Numbered from the stretch's first letter, positions 51,917 to 60,899 are shown. The stretch is 64,000 nt of DNA from an uncultured Thermoanaerobaculia bacterium (GCA_951813015.1 CATOTG010000007.1:310001-374000); one strand, 5' to 3'. Program-made: numbers and translations. The notes: generated by a model from the sequence alone, not told the origin.

Positions 51917-53005
51917 TCACTCGCCGCCGGTTGAGCCGGCCATCGCGTCCGCCTCGAGTAGCCGCGCGCCGCGCATCACGTTGCCGAGCGCGTAGTTGCC
52001 CTCGTGGCAGGCGTACTCGAATACCTTGTTGGGAGTCGACCGCCACACGTACTCGCCGCTCCAGGGTGTTTCCCAGACGTTCGGGTCTTCGACCGTGAAC
52101 CCGTAGAGCAGGTTGCCGTCCGGCAGACGCTGGAAGCGCTCCACGACGTGCAGGTCCTTCGTTGCCGAACCGAGGCCCGGTTCTTCGCCGAAGTTCGTCG
52201 TGTCGACGACCAGCGTGTCGCCTTCCCACCGGCCGATCGAATCGCCCATCCAGCGGCGCTCCGAGGACGGCGCGTGCTCGCCGCCGATGCGCACGACGCG
52301 GGCGTCGTGGACCATCTCGATCAGGATCATCACGTGGTTTCCGGTCTGCACGATCCGCTTGTGGTTGTTGTAGAGCGCCGGCAGCATCGGTGGCCCGCCG
52401 GTGGAGCTGAAGCCCATCAGGCAACGCTCCGGCAGCGGCCGCTGCTCCATGTTGTCGTAGGGGCCGGAACCGTCGTCGCTCTCCTCCAGCCACCATGCGG
52501 TGCCCGTGTTCTTGTGACCGAAGGCGGCGAACTGAGCCGCCGCGCGCGCCATGCCGGCAGGCGTCATCTCCGGGTACTGGCCGTTCGGCGGATCGGTCAT
52601 GATCGAGGTCCGCCACTTGCCGTCGATCCGGACCACGTTGTCGCCAGGATCCATGTAGAAGGCGTTGTAGCCGCCGCTGCCGCCGGACGCGACCTCGAGC
52701 CCCGGATCAAAGATCGGCGCGCCGCCGACCGGAGGCGCCTCGCGGTTCGGATCGCTCGGCTTGAAGTCGGCCTCGTAGATCTCGGCCTTGCGGCGCGCAA
52801 TCGCTTCCGCCTCTTCATCGGTCAGGGTCAGGCGATCGCCGAACTCCCGAGGCCTCGTGAGGGGAGTCAGCGTGGCGACGTCGTAGGCGCCCGTCAAGTC
52901 GGGCTTGCCGTCGGCCCGCCGCGGGACATCGTCCTGCGCGGCAAGGGCGATCGGGGCGGCCAGCAGCACCGCCAAGCTCAGGAGAAGGAAACGCTCAAAC
53001 TTCAT
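51917..53005 (-). CDS. secreted protein, 'YDVATLTPL' paralogous family (copy 2)
   Basis: 362 aa from ATG 53005 with signal peptide FLLLSLAVLLAAPIALAAQ. Closely similar along its whole length to the 14152-15237 protein: PRRADGKPDLTGAYDVATLTPL, SDPNREAPP, NTGTAWWLEESDDG, ALYNNHKRIVQTGNHVMILI, GRWEGDTLVVDTTNF and FEYACHEGNYALGNVMRGAR. Its own orientation and neighbours (DUF6152 gene upstream) differ, so this is an old dispersed duplicate. Function unknown. Confidence 0.87.
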   Translation of the reverse strand: MKFERFLLLSLAVLLAAPIALAAQDDVPRRADGKPDLTGAYDVATLTPLTRPREFGDRLTLTDEEAEAIARRKAEIYEADFKPSDPNREAPPVGGAPIFDPGLEVASGGSGGYNAFYMDPGDNVVRIDGKWRTSIMTDPPNGQYPEMTPAGMARAAAQFAAFGHKNTGTAWWLEESDDGSGPYDNMEQRPLPERCLMGFSSTGGPPMLPALYNNHKRIVQTGNHVMILIEMVHDARVVRIGGEHAPSSERRWMGDSIGRWEGDTLVVDTTNFGEEPGLGSATKDLHVVERFQRLPDGNLLYGFTVEDPNVWETPWSGEYVWRSTPNKVFEYACHEGNYALGNVMRGARLLEADAMAGSTGGE

Positions 53006-53146
53006 CCGGCACCCCCTCGTGCATCGTGTATCCGTGGTCAACGCAACGGTACCACCCAAATTCCCGGCGCCGGGAGCGCGCTCCAACCAGCCGCAGCCCC
53101 GACCGGCCTGCACGCTCGTCGGTCTGAGGCGAAGCCTCGCTACGGC

Positions 53147-53611
53147 TTAGCCGGAAGACTCCCGATCGTCGTATGGCGCACCCGTGCCCGAAGAACCGGC
53201 AAACAGCCGGCGGCCGTCGGGAAGCGTCACGTCGCGTCCGTTCGCCCGCGGCGCACCGTCGATCGCCTGATAGCCCTCCACGAGCACCTCGGTGCCCGGA
53301 GCGACCGAGTTCTTCTTCCAGCCGCGCCGTACCAGGGCGCCCGGCGGTCCGCACTCGACCATCCAGGCGGTCACCGTGCCGTCCTCGTCCGTCACGTCGA
53401 TGTGAATCCAGGCATGGGGGTTCACCCACTCGACCTTCGTCACCTGGCCGCGCAGCCGCACCGGCTTCGTCGCGTCGAACTCGGCGGCGAAGGCGTGGTG
53501 GGCGGACGCCGGTGGCGCCGGCGCCAGAAAGACCAGGGCCGTGGCCGCGGCGAGTCCAGTGGCCAAAAGCGCCAGCCGGGAGAGGAATCGAGTCGTCTTC
53601 ATCAGCGTCAT
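53147..53611 (-). CDS. secreted DUF6152-like protein
   Basis: 154 aa (ATG 53611; a second ATG at 53602 is equally plausible). Signal peptide ALLATGLAAATALVFLAPA. The mature domain begins HHAFAAEFDATKPV and contains VTKVEWVNPHAWIHIDV, AWMVECGPPGAL and DVTLPDGRRLFAG, the consensus of DUF6152. These periplasmic proteins of about 130-150 aa are commonly found next to the secreted family represented here four times, as also seen at this locus. Function unknown; a conserved NPH near residue 60 might bind metal. Confidence 0.85.
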   Translation of the reverse strand: MTLMKTTRFLSRLALLATGLAAATALVFLAPAPPASAHHAFAAEFDATKPVRLRGQVTKVEWVNPHAWIHIDVTDEDGTVTAWMVECGPPGALVRRGWKKNSVAPGTEVLVEGYQAIDGAPRANGRDVTLPDGRRLFAGSSGTGAPYDDRESSG

Positions 53612-53711
53612 CCTGCGTCGAACCGTGGCTTTGACTGAAGGCCAACCCTAGCACCTGCACGGCACGAATCCGGCCGTGAAGCCGCCCGCGAGAACCCTCT
53701 TCTCGTGGCGG

Positions 53712-54716
53712 CTACGGCGCCTCGTCCGGACTCGTCGGAGGCGCCTCGACCCGGCGCAGGAAGTCCTCGGCATCGCGGCACTCGACCGCTGCCCCGATGG
53801 CTGCGGTTGTATCCGTCGTCGCCGAGAGCCGCTCCAGCCAGGCTTCCACCGCAGGCGTGATCGCCAAATCGCGGGCCTGGAGCGCCTTCCGCACGAGGCA
53901 ACGCGCCATCTCAAGCGCGCCTTCCGCACGGCCCTCCGCACGGCCCTCCGCACGGCTCTCTTCGCGTTCGGCGCCAAGGAACCGGTCGTCGTCGGGACCG
54001 GTGCCGGCCGCCCTGCCCAGCCTGCGGCCCACACGGCGCACCGCCGCGACGGTCTCCGCCGACTTCCCCGCCTCGTTCAGCGCCCGGTGGATCTCCGCCG
54101 CCCGCCAGTCCGCAAACGCGCGGCTGACAGCCGACTCGACGTAGCGGTCGCCGTCCAGGAGATAGATCGTCAGTCGCGGTCGGCCCGAAGTCCGCCGCGC
54201 CATCCAGACCGGTTCGGGCACCTCCACCCACACTTCCGGAAGACCCCAGGAGGCGTAGACATCCAGCTTCCGTCGGCGGACATCGGTCGTGTGGTCGACT
54301 TCGAGGATCACATCCGGCAACGGGCCAACGTCGACATCGATCTCCTTGCCGCGCCGCGCGGGCCGCTCGAGAAAGAAGGTCTCGTCAGCCTGCACAAGGA
54401 CCTCGCGTACGCCATCCTCGTCGAACTGCACCAGGCTCGTCGAGCCCAGCGCCAGGATCTCCGAACCCCGGGCCAGCGCAATCTCCCGGATCAGACCGGC
54501 GAGGCCACGCGACGGGATCTCGTGATACGCCGTAGTTCCTTCGGCGATCACAACCGCGGTCGAACTGCGGGACTCCCAGTACTCGATGCGGCCCTCGTAG
54601 TCGTCGAGCTTCTCGACCGGCAGGTGAACAGCGCGGCATCCGGGGAAGTCCGCCAGATCAAGCGGCCGCCGCGGCTCGCGCGGCTGTTGCGGACTTCTGA
54701 GGACGGGGTCGGCCAT
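53712..54716 (-). CDS. Uma2-family (PD-(D/E)xK-like) endonuclease
   Basis: 334 aa. The N-terminal 190 residues show the Uma2 fold: LPVEKLDDYEGRIEYWE, ALGSTSLVQFDEDG, PDVILEVDHTTDVRRRKLDVY and GLPEVWVEVPEP, with Asp, Glu-Val-Asp and the Lys following as the nuclease-like core. The C-terminal part is helical and includes a short ESRAEGRAEGRAEGALE repeat, a feature seen in several Uma2 proteins. Uma2 proteins are numerous in some lineages and probably mobile; their biological role is not settled. It is alone on this strand between DUF6152 and the VOC fusion. Confidence 0.87.
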   Translation of the reverse strand: MADPVLRSPQQPREPRRPLDLADFPGCRAVHLPVEKLDDYEGRIEYWESRSSTAVVIAEGTTAYHEIPSRGLAGLIREIALARGSEILALGSTSLVQFDEDGVREVLVQADETFFLERPARRGKEIDVDVGPLPDVILEVDHTTDVRRRKLDVYASWGLPEVWVEVPEPVWMARRTSGRPRLTIYLLDGDRYVESAVSRAFADWRAAEIHRALNEAGKSAETVAAVRRVGRRLGRAAGTGPDDDRFLGAEREESRAEGRAEGRAEGALEMARCLVRKALQARDLAITPAVEAWLERLSATTDTTAAIGAAVECRDAEDFLRRVEAPPTSPDEAP

Positions 54717-54788
54717 TGTCGAGGAGTATAAGACCGGAAGGCCGGCGCACCGACAGTCGGACGTCGAGAAAACGGCTGGCTACGGCCT

Positions 54789-56588
54789 CTACTGCGCTCC
54801 CGACCCCGTCTCCGCCGCGGCCGCAGCCTCTTCGCGGTCGCGCGCTCTGGCGCCGGAGAGGATGTTCGTCATCCCGTAGTTGCCTTCGTGGCAGGCGTAC
54901 TCGACGAGTTCGTACTGCTCGTTGTCGAGTTCGAACTCGAAGCGACCCGTCCAGGGGCTGGTCCAAACGGTCGGGTCTTCCACTGTGAACCGGTACTCGA
55001 GCCGGTTCGGCCCAAGGCGCGTGTAGCGCTCGGTGAGCTTCATCTTCTCGCTCGAGCCGCGGTAGTTCGTGCGGGCGTTGAACCCCGACGTCTCCACCAC
55101 CAGGGTGTCGCCCTCCCAGCGGCCCTGGGGATCGCCAAGCCACTGCTTGATCCCGGGACCGAGCGGCGCCCGCTCCGCCGTGGGCACGACACGGGTTTCG
55201 TGGATCATCTCCTTCTGAATGGCGACGAAGCCCGGGCTCTGGCTGATCTGCAGACCGTTGTTGTAGATCGAGGGCATCATCATTCCCGGCAGGCCCCGGC
55301 TGATGCAGCGGACGTAGGCGCTGAGATCTTCGGGTCCCGCGGGCCGGCGCCTCACGTAGTCGCCGAACGACGCGGCCGCGTTGCGGCGGCGCTCCTGCGC
55401 CTCCTCGGTCAGGGGCGGCAACCGTCCGTCCGGCGGGTCGATGATCATCGCCACCTGCCGCGAGGGCGCGGACTTGACGTAGCCGAGGGTCGTGTCCCGC
55501 CACTCCCGCTCGTAGCCCCAAATGCTCCCCAAGGTACCCCGCTCGCGGCGTGCGGCCGCCTCTTCGGGAGTCAGTTCCGCGACATCGGCGAGATCATCCG
55601 GACGTTCCAGGGGGATGCCGTGGGCCTTGTTGCCGGACCACATTCCCTGCAGGTCGGGCGTTCCCCAGGGGGTCCGCGGAACGACGTAGGGCTCGGCCGA
55701 AGCGACCTCGTCGGCATCCGAGCCAAAATCGGCGTCGACGCCCTGCCAGCCCGAATCGAGCACGGCAACCCGAACGTCGTCGGGAGCGGCGACGAAGCCG
55801 CGCTTCGCCTCGGAGCGCCCTCCCTCGGGCCGTTCCGGATCACGAGTGAAGTGGACTCCGCGGTCACGCAGACCGACCGCCGCCGTCTCGAGATCCGCGA
55901 GTTCGAACGCCAGGTGATCGATCGCCCGGCCAGCGCTCGGCGCCGGCTGACCCTCGGGGTGCTTCGAAGCAACCAGCCAGACCTCGCCGAAGCGAAGACC
56001 GTCGATCATGCCGCGCAGGCTCTCCGGCTTGCCGCCGAACGTCTCCCGGTACCAGCCGAGGGTCCGTTCCGGGTCGGCAGCACTGAGATGGACATGGTGG
56101 AAGCCCAGCGTGTCCGGGTCCTCGACGACCTCGATCCGGGTACCCCAGGGATCGAAGATGAAGCCGGTCTTGAACAGGCCCGGGATGTCCCGCAAGGTCG
56201 AGCCGTCATCGAAGCGTTGCAGCCGGACGCCTGAGCCCCGCACGCCGACCTTCTCCAACTCGGCCATCTTCTCCGTCAGGTCGGAGAACGAGAAGGAAAT
56301 GTGGTCGATGCCGGTGCCCTGACTGGCGCCCATGATCGGTCCCTGAGTGAATTCGATCACCGCGTTGCCGCAGTCGACCGCCTCGGCGCGGCCTTCGATC
56401 GGCTCGCAGTCCAGGTGTCGCTCGTACCACTTGGCCGCCTCGCTGCGAGCGGACGTGGTCAGTTGCACCGTCACGTCACCAGCCGCCGCCGCGACGGCGG
56501 CTGGTCCCAGCAGAAGTGCGGCGGCAACCGCCGATCCGCTAAGGGTCGTTGCCAGTCGGGGTCTCTTCGCGTCGACGCAGGTGGCCAT
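54789..56588 (-). CDS. tandem VOC domains fused to the secreted paralogous family (copy 3)
   Basis: 599 aa from ATG 56588 (nine residues longer if ATG 56615 is used). A signal-like segment (VAAALLLGPAAVAAAAG) is followed by two vicinal-oxygen-chelate domains: residues about 40-170 (ARSEAAKWYERHLDC, GTGIDHISFSFSDL, GFIFDPWGTRIEVVED) and 170-300 (GFHHVHLSAADPERTLGWY, RAIDHLAFELADLE). The last 300 residues belong to the same family as 14152-15237: PWGTPDLQGMW, QGRWEGDTLVVETSGF, FTVEDPTVWTSPWTGRF and YACHEGNYGMTNILSGAR. VOC domains bind a metal and act on diverse small molecules; the fusion points to a catalytic role for the family, substrate unknown. The 5' end overlaps the upstream gene by 50 bases. 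Confidence 0.86.
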   Translation of the reverse strand: MATCVDAKRPRLATTLSGSAVAAALLLGPAAVAAAAGDVTVQLTTSARSEAAKWYERHLDCEPIEGRAEAVDCGNAVIEFTQGPIMGASQGTGIDHISFSFSDLTEKMAELEKVGVRGSGVRLQRFDDGSTLRDIPGLFKTGFIFDPWGTRIEVVEDPDTLGFHHVHLSAADPERTLGWYRETFGGKPESLRGMIDGLRFGEVWLVASKHPEGQPAPSAGRAIDHLAFELADLETAAVGLRDRGVHFTRDPERPEGGRSEAKRGFVAAPDDVRVAVLDSGWQGVDADFGSDADEVASAEPYVVPRTPWGTPDLQGMWSGNKAHGIPLERPDDLADVAELTPEEAAARRERGTLGSIWGYEREWRDTTLGYVKSAPSRQVAMIIDPPDGRLPPLTEEAQERRRNAAASFGDYVRRRPAGPEDLSAYVRCISRGLPGMMMPSIYNNGLQISQSPGFVAIQKEMIHETRVVPTAERAPLGPGIKQWLGDPQGRWEGDTLVVETSGFNARTNYRGSSEKMKLTERYTRLGPNRLEYRFTVEDPTVWTSPWTGRFEFELDNEQYELVEYACHEGNYGMTNILSGARARDREEAAAAAETGSGAQ

Positions 56589-57381
56589 AGAGAAGCTCCT
56601 CGGAAAACTCGACACACTTGAACTCCAGCACCCGGACGTTCTCCTCCAGGCGCCGGTACAGCGGCATGCGGATCGTCCACGGTTCGGTGAAGACGTTGGG
56701 GTCTTCGAGCGTCGCCTCGTACATCATGGAATTCGGGCCGGTCGGCGTGTACCGCTCGGTCACCCGCAGGGTGTCGCTGGCGAAGTTGCCGGCCCTGTCG
56801 AACCAGGCCTGGCCGGTGAAGCCGGTTGCCTCGACGACCAGGGTGTCGCCCTCCCAGCGGCCGTGCGAACGGCCCATCCAGCTGTCGATGGGCGGCGGCG
56901 CCGGATTCTCCTTGTCCATGTGGATCGTCCGATTCGCCTCGGCGAACCCATAGACGATCATGATGTGGCTCGTCCCCTGGAGGACGTGGAACGGGTACGG
57001 CATGTAGGTCGCGCGCGGCACTCCCGGCAGGTAGCACTTCGCCTCGGGGTCTTCGCGCCAGCGGTTCTCGAAGTTCTTCTGCCGCTGCTCGCGCGCCCAG
57101 TCCTGGTAGGGAATCTCGCCGCCGACGACGACGCCAACGCCCGGCGGCATTGTCGTGAGGACGCCGTACTCGGCCGGTCCGCTGGCCGGGTTGTGGTCTT
57201 CCAGGTTCCAGTGCGCCGTGTTGATCGCCTGCCAGATGCCGTTGATGTCCGGGTTGCCGTCGTGGTGGCGCGAGACCGCGTGTCCGGCGTCCTGGGCCAG
57301 GGCGGGCATGCCCAACAGCAAGAGGAGAACGGCGAGCCGCACCGGCCGCCGCCACAGGTTCAACTGGCGTCGTTTCTTCAT
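56539..57381 (-). CDS. secreted protein, paralogous family (copy 4, divergent)
   Basis: 280 aa from ATG 57381. Signal peptide VRLAVLLLLLGMPALAQ. The mature start is HHDGNPDINGIWQAIN, replacing the PDLSG.YD of the other members. Shared blocks: GRWEGDTLVVEATGF, VTERYTPTGPNSMMYEATLE and DPNVFTEPWTIRMPL, ending with LEFKCVEF in place of YACHEGNY. It is shorter and the most divergent of the four. The overlap with the VOC-fusion gene indicates co-expression, and the pair may form one system. Confidence 0.83.
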   Translation of the reverse strand: MKKRRQLNLWRRPVRLAVLLLLLGMPALAQDAGHAVSRHHDGNPDINGIWQAINTAHWNLEDHNPASGPAEYGVLTTMPPGVGVVVGGEIPYQDWAREQRQKNFENRWREDPEAKCYLPGVPRATYMPYPFHVLQGTSHIMIVYGFAEANRTIHMDKENPAPPPIDSWMGRSHGRWEGDTLVVEATGFTGQAWFDRAGNFASDTLRVTERYTPTGPNSMMYEATLEDPNVFTEPWTIRMPLYRRLEENVRVLEFKCVEFSEELLYGHLRRREETPTGNDP

Positions 57382-57469
57382 TCCCGTCCCGTCAGAGATG
57401 AGCCCGGAGCATACCAACGCGGCGGGCAATACACTCATCCACCGAAACCCCAGCCAGGAGTACTCAACG

Positions 57470-58258
57470 ATGATCGACCTCAACCTGACCGGCCGCCGCG
57501 CCGTCGTCACCGGCGCCAGCCTCGGCATCGGCGCCGCCACCGTCCGCCTGCTCGCCGACCAGGGCGCAGAAGTCGCCTTTTGCGCCCGCAACGAAGATGC
57601 AGTCAATGAACTCGACGGCTACGAGCCGGGATCGGGCGACGGCAGCGTCCACGGCCACGTCGCCGACATGGCCAACCGCGACTCGATCGACGCGTTCTTC
57701 GCCGCGGCGCTCGCCGGCGGCACGGTCGACATCCTCGTCAACAACGTTGGCGCCTCGCCGTCGCGGAACTTCCTCTACATGACCGACGACGACTGGGAAG
57801 AACTGTTCCGCCTCAACCTGCTGTCGGCGGTCCGCAGCACGCGGCTCTGCCTGCCCGGCATGCGCAAGCAGAAGTGGGGCCGCATCGTGATGGTCGCCAG
57901 CGCCGCCGCGAAGTACCCCGGCGCCGCCCTGATCGACTACGGCGCCTCGAAGGCGGCGATGGTGGCCACCGGCAAGGCGCTGTCCGGCAAGTACGGCCGC
58001 GACAACGTGCTGTTCAACTCGGTCCTCCCCGGTCTGATCCACACGGCGATGTGGGAGCGCGCCGCGAAGGAGATCGCGAACGCCCGCGGCGGCGACTGGG
58101 AGGACATCATCCGGAACAACGGCAAGAACGTGCCCGTCGGCCGCTACGGCGCCTCGGAGGAGGTCGCCAACATGATCGTCTTCCTGTGCTCCGAGGCTGC
58201 CTCGTACGTCAACGGCGCGGTAATCGACGTCGACGGCGGCCAGGGCCGGCACATCTGA
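57470..58258 (+). CDS. short-chain dehydrogenase/reductase
   Basis: 262 aa. ATG 57470 has AGGAG at eight bases. Cofactor motif TGASLGIG near residue 16, FCARNEDAVNEL suggests NADP preference, NNVGASPSR replaces NNAG, and the catalytic YGASKAAMVATGK contains Tyr and Lys, with Ser in MVASAAAKY. The C-terminus YVNGAVIDVDGGQGRHI is typical. Substrate is unknown; a 3-hydroxy acid or sugar alcohol is usual. It is divergent from the copy-4 secreted gene and followed by a convergent VapC gene. Confidence 0.9.
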   Translation: MIDLNLTGRRAVVTGASLGIGAATVRLLADQGAEVAFCARNEDAVNELDGYEPGSGDGSVHGHVADMANRDSIDAFFAAALAGGTVDILVNNVGASPSRNFLYMTDDDWEELFRLNLLSAVRSTRLCLPGMRKQKWGRIVMVASAAAKYPGAALIDYGASKAAMVATGKALSGKYGRDNVLFNSVLPGLIHTAMWERAAKEIANARGGDWEDIIRNNGKNVPVGRYGASEEVANMIVFLCSEAASYVNGAVIDVDGGQGRHI

Positions 58259-58284
58259 GGTTGGCGCGTCAGTTCCGCAGCGCG

Positions 58285-58677
58285 TCAGTTCCGCAGCACA
58301 GAGATGTCGGATGCCTCCGCGAGCTGGGCGTCCGCCGTCACCAACGTGAGGTCCATCACCTTTGCCGTGGCTGCGAGGAAGCGGTCTGCGGGATCCTGCT
58401 GCGGCAGATCGACTGCGCGGCTCGCCAGTGCGATCTGGTGCGTCAACGGAGCCTCGCGGGTCGGCATCTCTTCCATCGCCTTGTCGATCCAGGCATCGAG
58501 GGGATGGTCGACCGCGAGACGCTCTTTCTCGACCAGCAAGACCAACTCCCAGATACTGATCGGCGAAAGCCAGAGTTCGTTCTCGGCAGACCCGAGAGCT
58601 GACGCGACCTTCCCAGACAAACGCTCCGGCTCCAGTTGACTCCAAACCCAGATGTGCGTGTCCAGCAGTAACCTCAA
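58285..58677 (-). CDS. vapC: VapC-family PIN toxin (intact)
   Basis: 130 aa with a full PIN set: Asp6 in LLLDTHIWVW, Glu in SISIWELVLL, Asp in QDPADRFLAATA and Asp in LVTADAQL. The family cleaves RNA, often initiator tRNA or rRNA, in a Mg-dependent manner. The start overlaps the antitoxin stop by four bases. In contrast to the two vapC fragments at the island borders this one is complete. It is likely regulated by the antitoxin-bound operator upstream of 58916. Confidence 0.9.
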   Translation of the reverse strand: MRLLLDTHIWVWSQLEPERLSGKVASALGSAENELWLSPISIWELVLLVEKERLAVDHPLDAWIDKAMEEMPTREAPLTHQIALASRAVDLPQQDPADRFLAATAKVMDLTLVTADAQLAEASDISVLRN

Positions 58678-58916
58678 GACCGCAGAACTTCCCAGTCGTC
58701 TTCGTCCACGACCGGAGAGACGATGTCACCAAGAATGCGACCCGTACCCCGCATCTGACCAAGCACGCGCCGCGGCTGAACGGCGGGCGATGGCGGAACG
58801 ATCTCGGCCACCGGCTTGCCGAAACGCGTGACCAGCACGGGTTCTCCCGTTTGATTGACGCGTTGCAACACCGCCAGACAGGTTGCCTTGAACTTCGAGA
58901 TAGCCACTTCCTCCAT
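58674..58916 (-). CDS. Phd/YefM-family antitoxin
   Basis: 80 aa from ATG 58916. MEEVAISKFKATCLAVLQRV is the Phd/YefM DNA-binding start and GEPVLVTRFGKPVAEIVPP the characteristic second block. The C-terminal tail MRGTGRILGDIVSPV and DEDDWEVLRS binds the PIN toxin. Upstream ATGs lie too close to the operator-like repeat to be used. It is the first gene of the two-gene module. Confidence 0.88.
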   Translation of the reverse strand: MEEVAISKFKATCLAVLQRVNQTGEPVLVTRFGKPVAEIVPPSPAVQPRRVLGQMRGTGRILGDIVSPVVDEDDWEVLRS

Positions 58917-58954
58917 TCCGTCGTCCCCCTCCTGCGTTGCGGGGTTCAATGTGT

Positions 58955-58978
58955 ACCATGGTCAATCACCATGGTCAA
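58955..58978. promoter_or_regulatory. operator-like direct/inverted repeat of the Phd-VapC module
   Basis: ACCATGGTCAA occurs twice (58955-58965 and 58968-58978), separated by TC. Each copy has the CCATGG palindrome, so the site shows both direct and inverted symmetry. It lies about 40-60 bases upstream of the antitoxin start on the minus strand, the usual place for an autoregulatory antitoxin operator. Confidence 0.6.
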
Positions 58979-59187
58979 AGCCCCGCCCGGCCCACTCCCG
59001 TCTACCAGGAGACCTGGATGCGCGGCGTCCAGATCTCCCGACGCCCGCACCGCCGACTACACCCGGCGCGCCTACGCCGGCGCGGTAGGCCTCCATCGCC
59101 TCCTCTCGGTCGGACAGGCCGCGCTGATCGACGCGGCGGCAGCCGCCACCGCGGCAGCGCTGGTGGCGCCGCCGAGCCGGCAGTCCG

Positions 59188-60039
59188 CTACTCGTTCTCC
59201 GAGCCCTCGATCTCAGCGATCCCTGACGCCGTCTCCTCCAGCAGCGCCTGAGCCCCGCGCCGGATCAGACTGCCGACGCCGGGCGCCTGGAAGAAGCTGA
59301 AGCCCTCCCGGTCACGCCAGGCCAGCGGACCTCCCAGCTTGAGGCCGGCGCCGAGCACAGCCTCGCGGATGCGGTCGACCATCGCCTCGTACTCCGGTTC
59401 GCCCTGCCGCTTGCCCGAGAAGCTGTAGAGGTCGGTCGAGGCGGCGAACACGACGTCGACGCCGGGCACGGCGGCGATCTCCTCGACCGCTTCGACGCCG
59501 GCCGGCGACTCGATCATCGCGACGATGACGATGTTCTCGTTCGCGGTCGCCCGGTAGTCGCGGCCCCACAGGGCGCCGTACTGGCCGCCGCCCAGGCTGC
59601 GCCGACCCTCCGGCGGGAACCTGGCGAAGCGGACCGCCCGGTCCATCTTCTCGGCCGTGCGGACCATCGGCACGACGATGCCGAGAGCGCCGAGGTCGAC
59701 CGCCTTCTGGATGTCCCCCTCCGTCGCGTCGGGAACGCGGATGAAGGGAATGGCGGACGCGTCGCGGCAGGCCCAGAGCATCCGCGCCACGTCCTGGTAG
59801 GTCAGCGGGCTGTGCTGCATCTCGATCCAGGTGAAGTCGAAACCGGCGTTGGCGGCAGCGCAGTAGCTGTCCGGATCGGCTGACGAGATGCTGACGCCGA
59901 CGATCCCCTCGCCGCTCATCAGCTTCTGCTTGGCCGTGTTGTACATCCGCACGCCGTCTTCCTGGCCGGCGGCCGGTGCAGCCGCCAGCACGAGACTCAG
60001 GCCTGCGGCGACCGAAATGACAAGTCGAACCGTTCTCAT
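59188..60039 (-). CDS. exported HpcH/HpaI-type aldolase-like protein
   Basis: 283 aa from ATG 60039, which follows an AGGAGGAC ribosome site. An N-terminal signal peptide (LVISVAAGLSLVLAAAPAAGQ) is unusual for this otherwise cytoplasmic fold. Core motifs of the pyruvate-dependent class II aldolases: GFDFTWIEMQHSPLTYQD (with the metal Glu), IPFIRVPDATEGDIQKAVDL, GALGIVVPMVRTAEKM, AMIESPAGVEAVEEI and GVDVVFAASTDL. HpaI enzymes cleave hydroxy-oxo-acids to pyruvate plus an aldehyde. The frame is open far upstream but that part is the shadow of the enoyl-CoA hydratase gene. The start overlaps that gene's stop by four bases. Confidence 0.85.
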   Translation of the reverse strand: MRTVRLVISVAAGLSLVLAAAPAAGQEDGVRMYNTAKQKLMSGEGIVGVSISSADPDSYCAAANAGFDFTWIEMQHSPLTYQDVARMLWACRDASAIPFIRVPDATEGDIQKAVDLGALGIVVPMVRTAEKMDRAVRFARFPPEGRRSLGGGQYGALWGRDYRATANENIVIVAMIESPAGVEAVEEIAAVPGVDVVFAASTDLYSFSGKRQGEPEYEAMVDRIREAVLGAGLKLGGPLAWRDREGFSFFQAPGVGSLIRRGAQALLEETASGIAEIEGSENE

Positions 60040-60899
60040 GCGTCCTCCCCTGCTTTTGAAGCGCCTCCGACGTCCGCGGGCGACTGCCCGGCCCGCCCGC
60101 CGCGCTGTCCCCGCAGCGCCAGGTCGACGCCGACCAGGCGCCGGTTGCCCTCGACCCGGCTGGAGCTGCCGCGAATCTCGTGGGTGACGAGGTAGTCGGC
60201 GAAAGCCGCCTCGACGTTCGCGCTGTAGCCCATCGCGTCCTGGGCCTTGTTCACGGCCAGTTTGCCCATGCGCAGCACCACGGGATCGTTCTCGGCGACC
60301 CGCTCGGCGTAGGCCATCGTCTCGCGCTCGAGCTCGTCCTCCGCGCAGACCCGATTGACCAGCCCCATTTCGCGCGCCTCCTCCGCGTCGATGAAGCGAC
60401 TCTCGAACAGAAGTTCCTTTGCCTTGCGCGGGTGAATGTCCCAGGGCACGGTGAAGGTCTCGAAGAGGCTGGCGAGGAACCGCGCGCTCGGCGCCGCGAA
60501 GATGAGGTCCATCGACGCCGCGATCATCCAGCCGCCGAAGATGCAGTAGCCGTGCACCATCGCGATCGTGGGCTTCGGCAGGTTGCGCCACTTGACCGTG
60601 TTGTCCAGGTTGTACCAGCGGAACGCCTCGTACCAGTCCATGCCGACCCACTGGGTGAGGCCGCGCGCCTCGATGTCCGCCTCCTGCTCCGGAGTGCCCA
60701 GGTCGTGGCCCGACGAGAAGTGCCTGCCGTCGCCCTTCAGCACGACGACACGGACGTCTTCGTCGGCCATCGCGCGGTCGAGCTGCCGGTCGAGATCGTC
60801 GAGCAGCTTCCAGCTCTGGGCGTTGTGGTACCGGGCGCGGTCCAGCGTCAGCACCGCAACCGGGCCGCACCGTTCGTAGCGAACCTCTTCTGCTGCCAT
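60036..60899 (-). CDS. enoyl-CoA hydratase/isomerase family protein
   Basis: 287 aa from ATG 60899. Crotonase-fold marks: VAVLTLDRARYHNAQSW, GRHFSSGHDLGTPEQE (first oxyanion-hole Ser-Gly-His), HGYCIFGGWMIAASMDLIFA (second oxyanion-hole Gly-Gly, quoted in part) and AREMGLVNRV. The catalytic Glu pair of classical hydratase is not clearly present (FETFTVPWDIHP), so the reaction may differ. It is translationally coupled to the exported aldolase. The C-terminal 30 residues are Gly/Arg-rich and probably disordered. Confidence 0.88.
   Translation of the reverse strand: MAAEEVRYERCGPVAVLTLDRARYHNAQSWKLLDDLDRQLDRAMADEDVRVVVLKGDGRHFSSGHDLGTPEQEADIEARGLTQWVGMDWYEAFRWYNLDNTVKWRNLPKPTIAMVHGYCIFGGWMIAASMDLIFAAPSARFLASLFETFTVPWDIHPRKAKELLFESRFIDAEEAREMGLVNRVCAEDELERETMAYAERVAENDPVVLRMGKLAVNKAQDAMGYSANVEAAFADYLVTHEIRGSSSRVEGNRRLVGVDLALRGQRGGRAGQSPADVGGASKAGEDA

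Noticed and set aside
49191..51995. 934-codon forward frame across two genes
   Set aside because: It spans the metalloprotease antisense and an out-of-frame reading of the CocE-type hydrolase; Arg-rich with no domain.
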